In this document: positions 60,815-64,000 of the stretch, one piece after another
How the letters are laid out: each line of letters begins with the position of its first letter
Numbering within the stretch: the first letter of the stretch is position 1
Source: Brachypodius melanocephalos
Taxonomy: Eukaryota > Chordata > Aves > Passeriformes > Pycnonotidae
Direction: 5' to 3'
NCBI GenBank assembly: GCA_013398615.1
Contig: VZSR01001685.1
Coordinates: 27,743,390-27,807,389 of the forward strand
Length of the DNA stretch: 64,000 nt
Notes under the pieces: generated by a model
What the model was told of the DNA's origin: nothing
Seen by the model: only the letters and a program-made list of their open reading frames with translations
Databases searched by the model: none
Program-made: the position numbers and the translations under genes

Positions 60815-63800
60815 TGCTTTCCAGACTGTATAATCTGAACATTATGTATTTTTTGAGCCTAAGGCAGCACCTGACCACTTCATTTTGGTATCCAAGCATG
60901 TTTCTGGCAAGTGAGCTCTTCTATCCAGCTCCTCTTGAGAGGAGCAGTTGCCTGTGTCTGTGCTTACTAGTGATTCATTACACTCTCAGTGCTGCTCTGC
61001 AGTGTCATCTTTCGTAATTCTATTCTTGTATGAATTTTGGTGGCAAGTATGGAGTTTCTGAGTTTGAGTGGGGACTTCTTTGTACAGAATGGCTATCAGC
61101 AGGATCAGAGTTGCAATCTTTATAAGTTAAACAATGTCTTTGAATTCTGGGGAGGACTAGGACAGTTTCATATATGGCTGTTAAACTGCTGCCGAGGATT
61201 TTTGTGCATTTTTGAGTTATGTCAACTTGTTCTTCCGAACAAGGTAAAACTTGTTCTTGGAATTGTTGTGATTTAGATGCCATTTCCTGGTAGGTGATTT
61301 GAATGTTTTTTAGAAAATAAACTCTGTTTTTAGAAGCCTTATAGTTTACCTGACTTTTCCTTTGATGTGGCTGCTCTTGAAGCAGGCCAGATTTTTAGCT
61401 AATTTGTCTGGCTTTTCTCTGTTCAAACTGCTAAAAACAGTGGAAGCTTTCTATGCATCCTGTGATACCTATCTTTCAGCTAATGTTGTTTCTGTAACGT
61501 TCTCCTTGAACACTTAATCATATCTGCCATTTGTTCTGTTGAAGAAATTTCACCTTCCCATCCCCCTTTCTGAAGTATTCCTGTTCTGCTCATAGAGCAG
61601 TAATTTCAGTAGTGTTCTACTTCATCTCTATTTTTGAGCATGTTTGAAAGCGTTGTTAAGGAAAGCAGAAACATTTTGGAGTATCATGGTTTTCATAGTA
61701 ACAGGTGTAGATGCTTTCAGTAGTTTTACTTTCTACATGTGGGGGGGTTTGTGAGTGATGTGAAAATCCAAGGTAAGTCCCAATTTAGCACCTTAAGTTT
61801 CTGGATTATCCCTAGATAGTGCTGATTTATAATGTCATTAACATTCTGATAACCATGGCCAAAATATTAGACTTATATTTTGCCACCAAGACTCCTCTGT
61901 TGTAAGAGATCCTTTTGTAAGTAAGGACATAGATCTGGACAGGTTGGAAAATTGTTAGTAGGAGTTAATTGTCACTGAAAGAATGGGAGGATGGATCTAG
62001 TGCATGTCCTTCTGGATAAGTCAAAAACACAGGATCTAAAAACTTAATTCTATACACATAGTAATGTTGATGTGTCAGTTGTTTGTCCAGTGGCTGACTT
62101 TTTCCGTCTTTTTCCATATGAAGTACCATCTCTGTGGAACTACCAACTGTGAACCCAATATGAGTGAAGGAGTAATTCCTTTTACAAAGATTAGTAATAG
62201 CAAAATTTGAGTAACCCAAAGTAAAGGTAGCCGTGATCTCCGCTCTGAACTTTTCCTCTCCTTTTTTCTTTTCTGCATGTATATGTATTTGGGTGTTAGT
62301 TAGGTGCTTCAATCTTACCGTTTGGGCATAAAGACCTCTTACAAGCTAAGGAACAAAGGCTTCTATGTTGGATTTTCTTACAGGTTTCTACTATTCTCTC
62401 CAACTAGCCAGCTCACTGAAAGCCAAAATCTTATGTATGGCTTGAAGGGTGTTTATATCTAACCCAGCTGATGTATCACTAAAGGAAAAAGTATTTAAAG
62501 AAGCATGAAAAGATTCAGTAGGATTAAATAGCAAAGCATAAGGATTTTTTCCAAGCAGGAGCAGCCTTTGAAAGCTAAAAGCAAGCTAAAGAAAGAAGCA
62601 TTAATTGTGGGAAGTTAATGTAAAATGGGAATCAGAAAAGATGATTTTTCAAATCCTTTCAGCTACTGAAAGCATTGAATCAGGGTCTTAGGTTTACAAG
62701 TGATCAAGTATAAAGAGAGATAGAAAAGAAGCCTATTAGGGATAAAGTAAAATTGTTGAAGTGGCTGTTACATACCTGCTCACAGTCGGCTGAGTGTAAA
62801 AAGAGTTTCTTCTCCCCTACCCTTGAGGATGGTTTTAGACACTTTTGACCAGAATTGTTGGTTATTTAAGGTGGCATGAATGACATCTGAGAGTGTGCCA
62901 GAGTTGAAGTCAGTGTCCATGTGGTTCTATAAATAAAAAAGGTAGCATGTAAGGTCCTGCTGAATGCTGGCTGGTCTGTTAACTGAAAGGGCTAATTCTC
63001 ACCAGTTTAATTCAAATTTTATTCCTTCAAGTGCTCGATTGTTCAAAACCTAACCAAAACAGAGCACCTACTACTTTCTTTTTGTATTTCTCCTTCCCTA
63101 TTTACTGATTGCTTCTAGAGCTTCATGTCAAACTTGATGAAAACATAATTATTGCTTTCGTAGTAATTTGCTTGATTTCACTTGGGAACTCTGCACACAA
63201 CTAAATCTGACAGTAACCAGTTACTCCTGCAGGATCCTTTGTCATCCTCTGAAAATCCTTTTGTCTCTGAACACCAGAGGAATAAACAAAGACTGGAATA
63301 AGCGCTAAAGTGCCAACAGAGTGCCTCACCATGTGCACTTGGGTCGTCCACGGCACTTTTACTTGCACTGTGCACACGTGCATGTCCTTTCCATGGAAAC
63401 TGGAATGAGGGAGCAAAGAATGGGAATGCCTAGGTCTCATCCTGGCATTTAATCATGACAAATCTGCAAAGTAACTGTGAAATATGCAACTTTATTGTTT
63501 GGTTTTACTGTCATGTTTTGCTGCTTTTTATGCAGGTAGACTTTTTTTTTTTTAGATTTCTTATAATTTTAAAAATTACTTAAGTTAGTCTGCTACTTGC
63601 ACTGAGTAATACTTCAAACCTTTCATTTGCTGGAGCAGATCCAGTAGGATCTATCAGAAAATAGGGTTTAGCCTTAGTTTTCTGATGAAAATACCTGTTT
63701 TGGCAAGTAGTTTCTCTTTCCACAGTTGCTTGGAAGAGGATGTACTTGATGCTTTCCCATCTATCTGAAGCTGAATAAAAAGTACATATTTACAGTTACA

Positions 63801-64000
63801 AGACTTATCTCAACATCCAAACTTTCTGCTAGGTCCTTTGAGGAAGCTAAAATTGTGTTGTTCAAGTAACCCATTTCAAAAAGAAAGTAGTTAAACAAAT
63901 TTTTATTTATAGTTTTCACTACTCAAAGTGTCTTTTTGAAAAGATACTTCACCTAATAACTGTGTTGGAACCCAGAGCATCCCTTTGGCTGCCCTGAGAG

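Larger units (their letters stand above)
52801..64000 (+). other. Presumed first intron of the plus-strand gene
   Basis: About 11 kb of T-richer, AT-rich DNA without a recognisable coding exon. T exceeds A on the plus strand in sampled lines, as is typical for introns of genes transcribed in the plus direction. An acceptor-like tract with CAG occurs before 57,421, but the reading frame after it belongs to no known family. The small repeats inside are listed separately. If the gene call is wrong, this is intergenic DNA. Confidence 0.5.

Noticed and set aside
1..64000. CRISPR array, tRNA, rRNA, known microRNA or viral coding genes
   Set aside because: No regularly spaced direct repeats, no tRNA A/B boxes with a cloverleaf, no rRNA text and no recognised microRNA seed with hairpin were found. 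The only retroviral sequence is a solo LTR.

Overview
The window looks like euchromatic bird DNA. It is AT-rich and repeat-poor, and every LINE fragment I can recognise is CR1, the dominant avian retrotransposon. There are no Alu, B1 or L1 copies. One solo LTR resembles, from memory, LTRs common in songbirds, so a passerine is the best guess (bird: high confidence; passerine: moderate). Two N-runs mark assembly gaps at 4489-4793 and 30577-30676.

Layout. Bases 1 to about 51,300 hold no protein-coding gene that I can support. All open frames there are short and lack family motifs, apart from two decayed CR1 reverse-transcriptase remnants. This stretch contains five CR1 pieces (four on the minus strand), a minus-strand solo LTR, a pair of homologous unclassified dispersed repeats 11.4 kb apart, microsatellites, low-complexity A-rich or TTG-rich tracts, short tandem duplications, CTCF-like sites near 8.6-8.8 kb and 34.8 kb, and a G-quadruplex motif at 15.15 kb.

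Bases from about 51,400 to 52,800 form a strong CpG island with GC boxes, a 63-bp tandem duplication, upstream AUGs and a near-consensus splice donor at 52277/52278. I read this as the promoter and non-coding first exon of a plus-strand gene. The remaining 11 kb would be its first intron. The gene cannot be named because no recognisable coding exon lies in the window.

The base composition agrees with this reading. In hand-counted sample lines the plus strand is A-richer than T upstream of the island and T-richer than A downstream. Such a flip is expected if transcription diverges from the island, or if a replication initiation zone lies there. No gene cluster, operon or obviously new biological system is visible. 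The findings are mostly genome-structure and regulatory observations.
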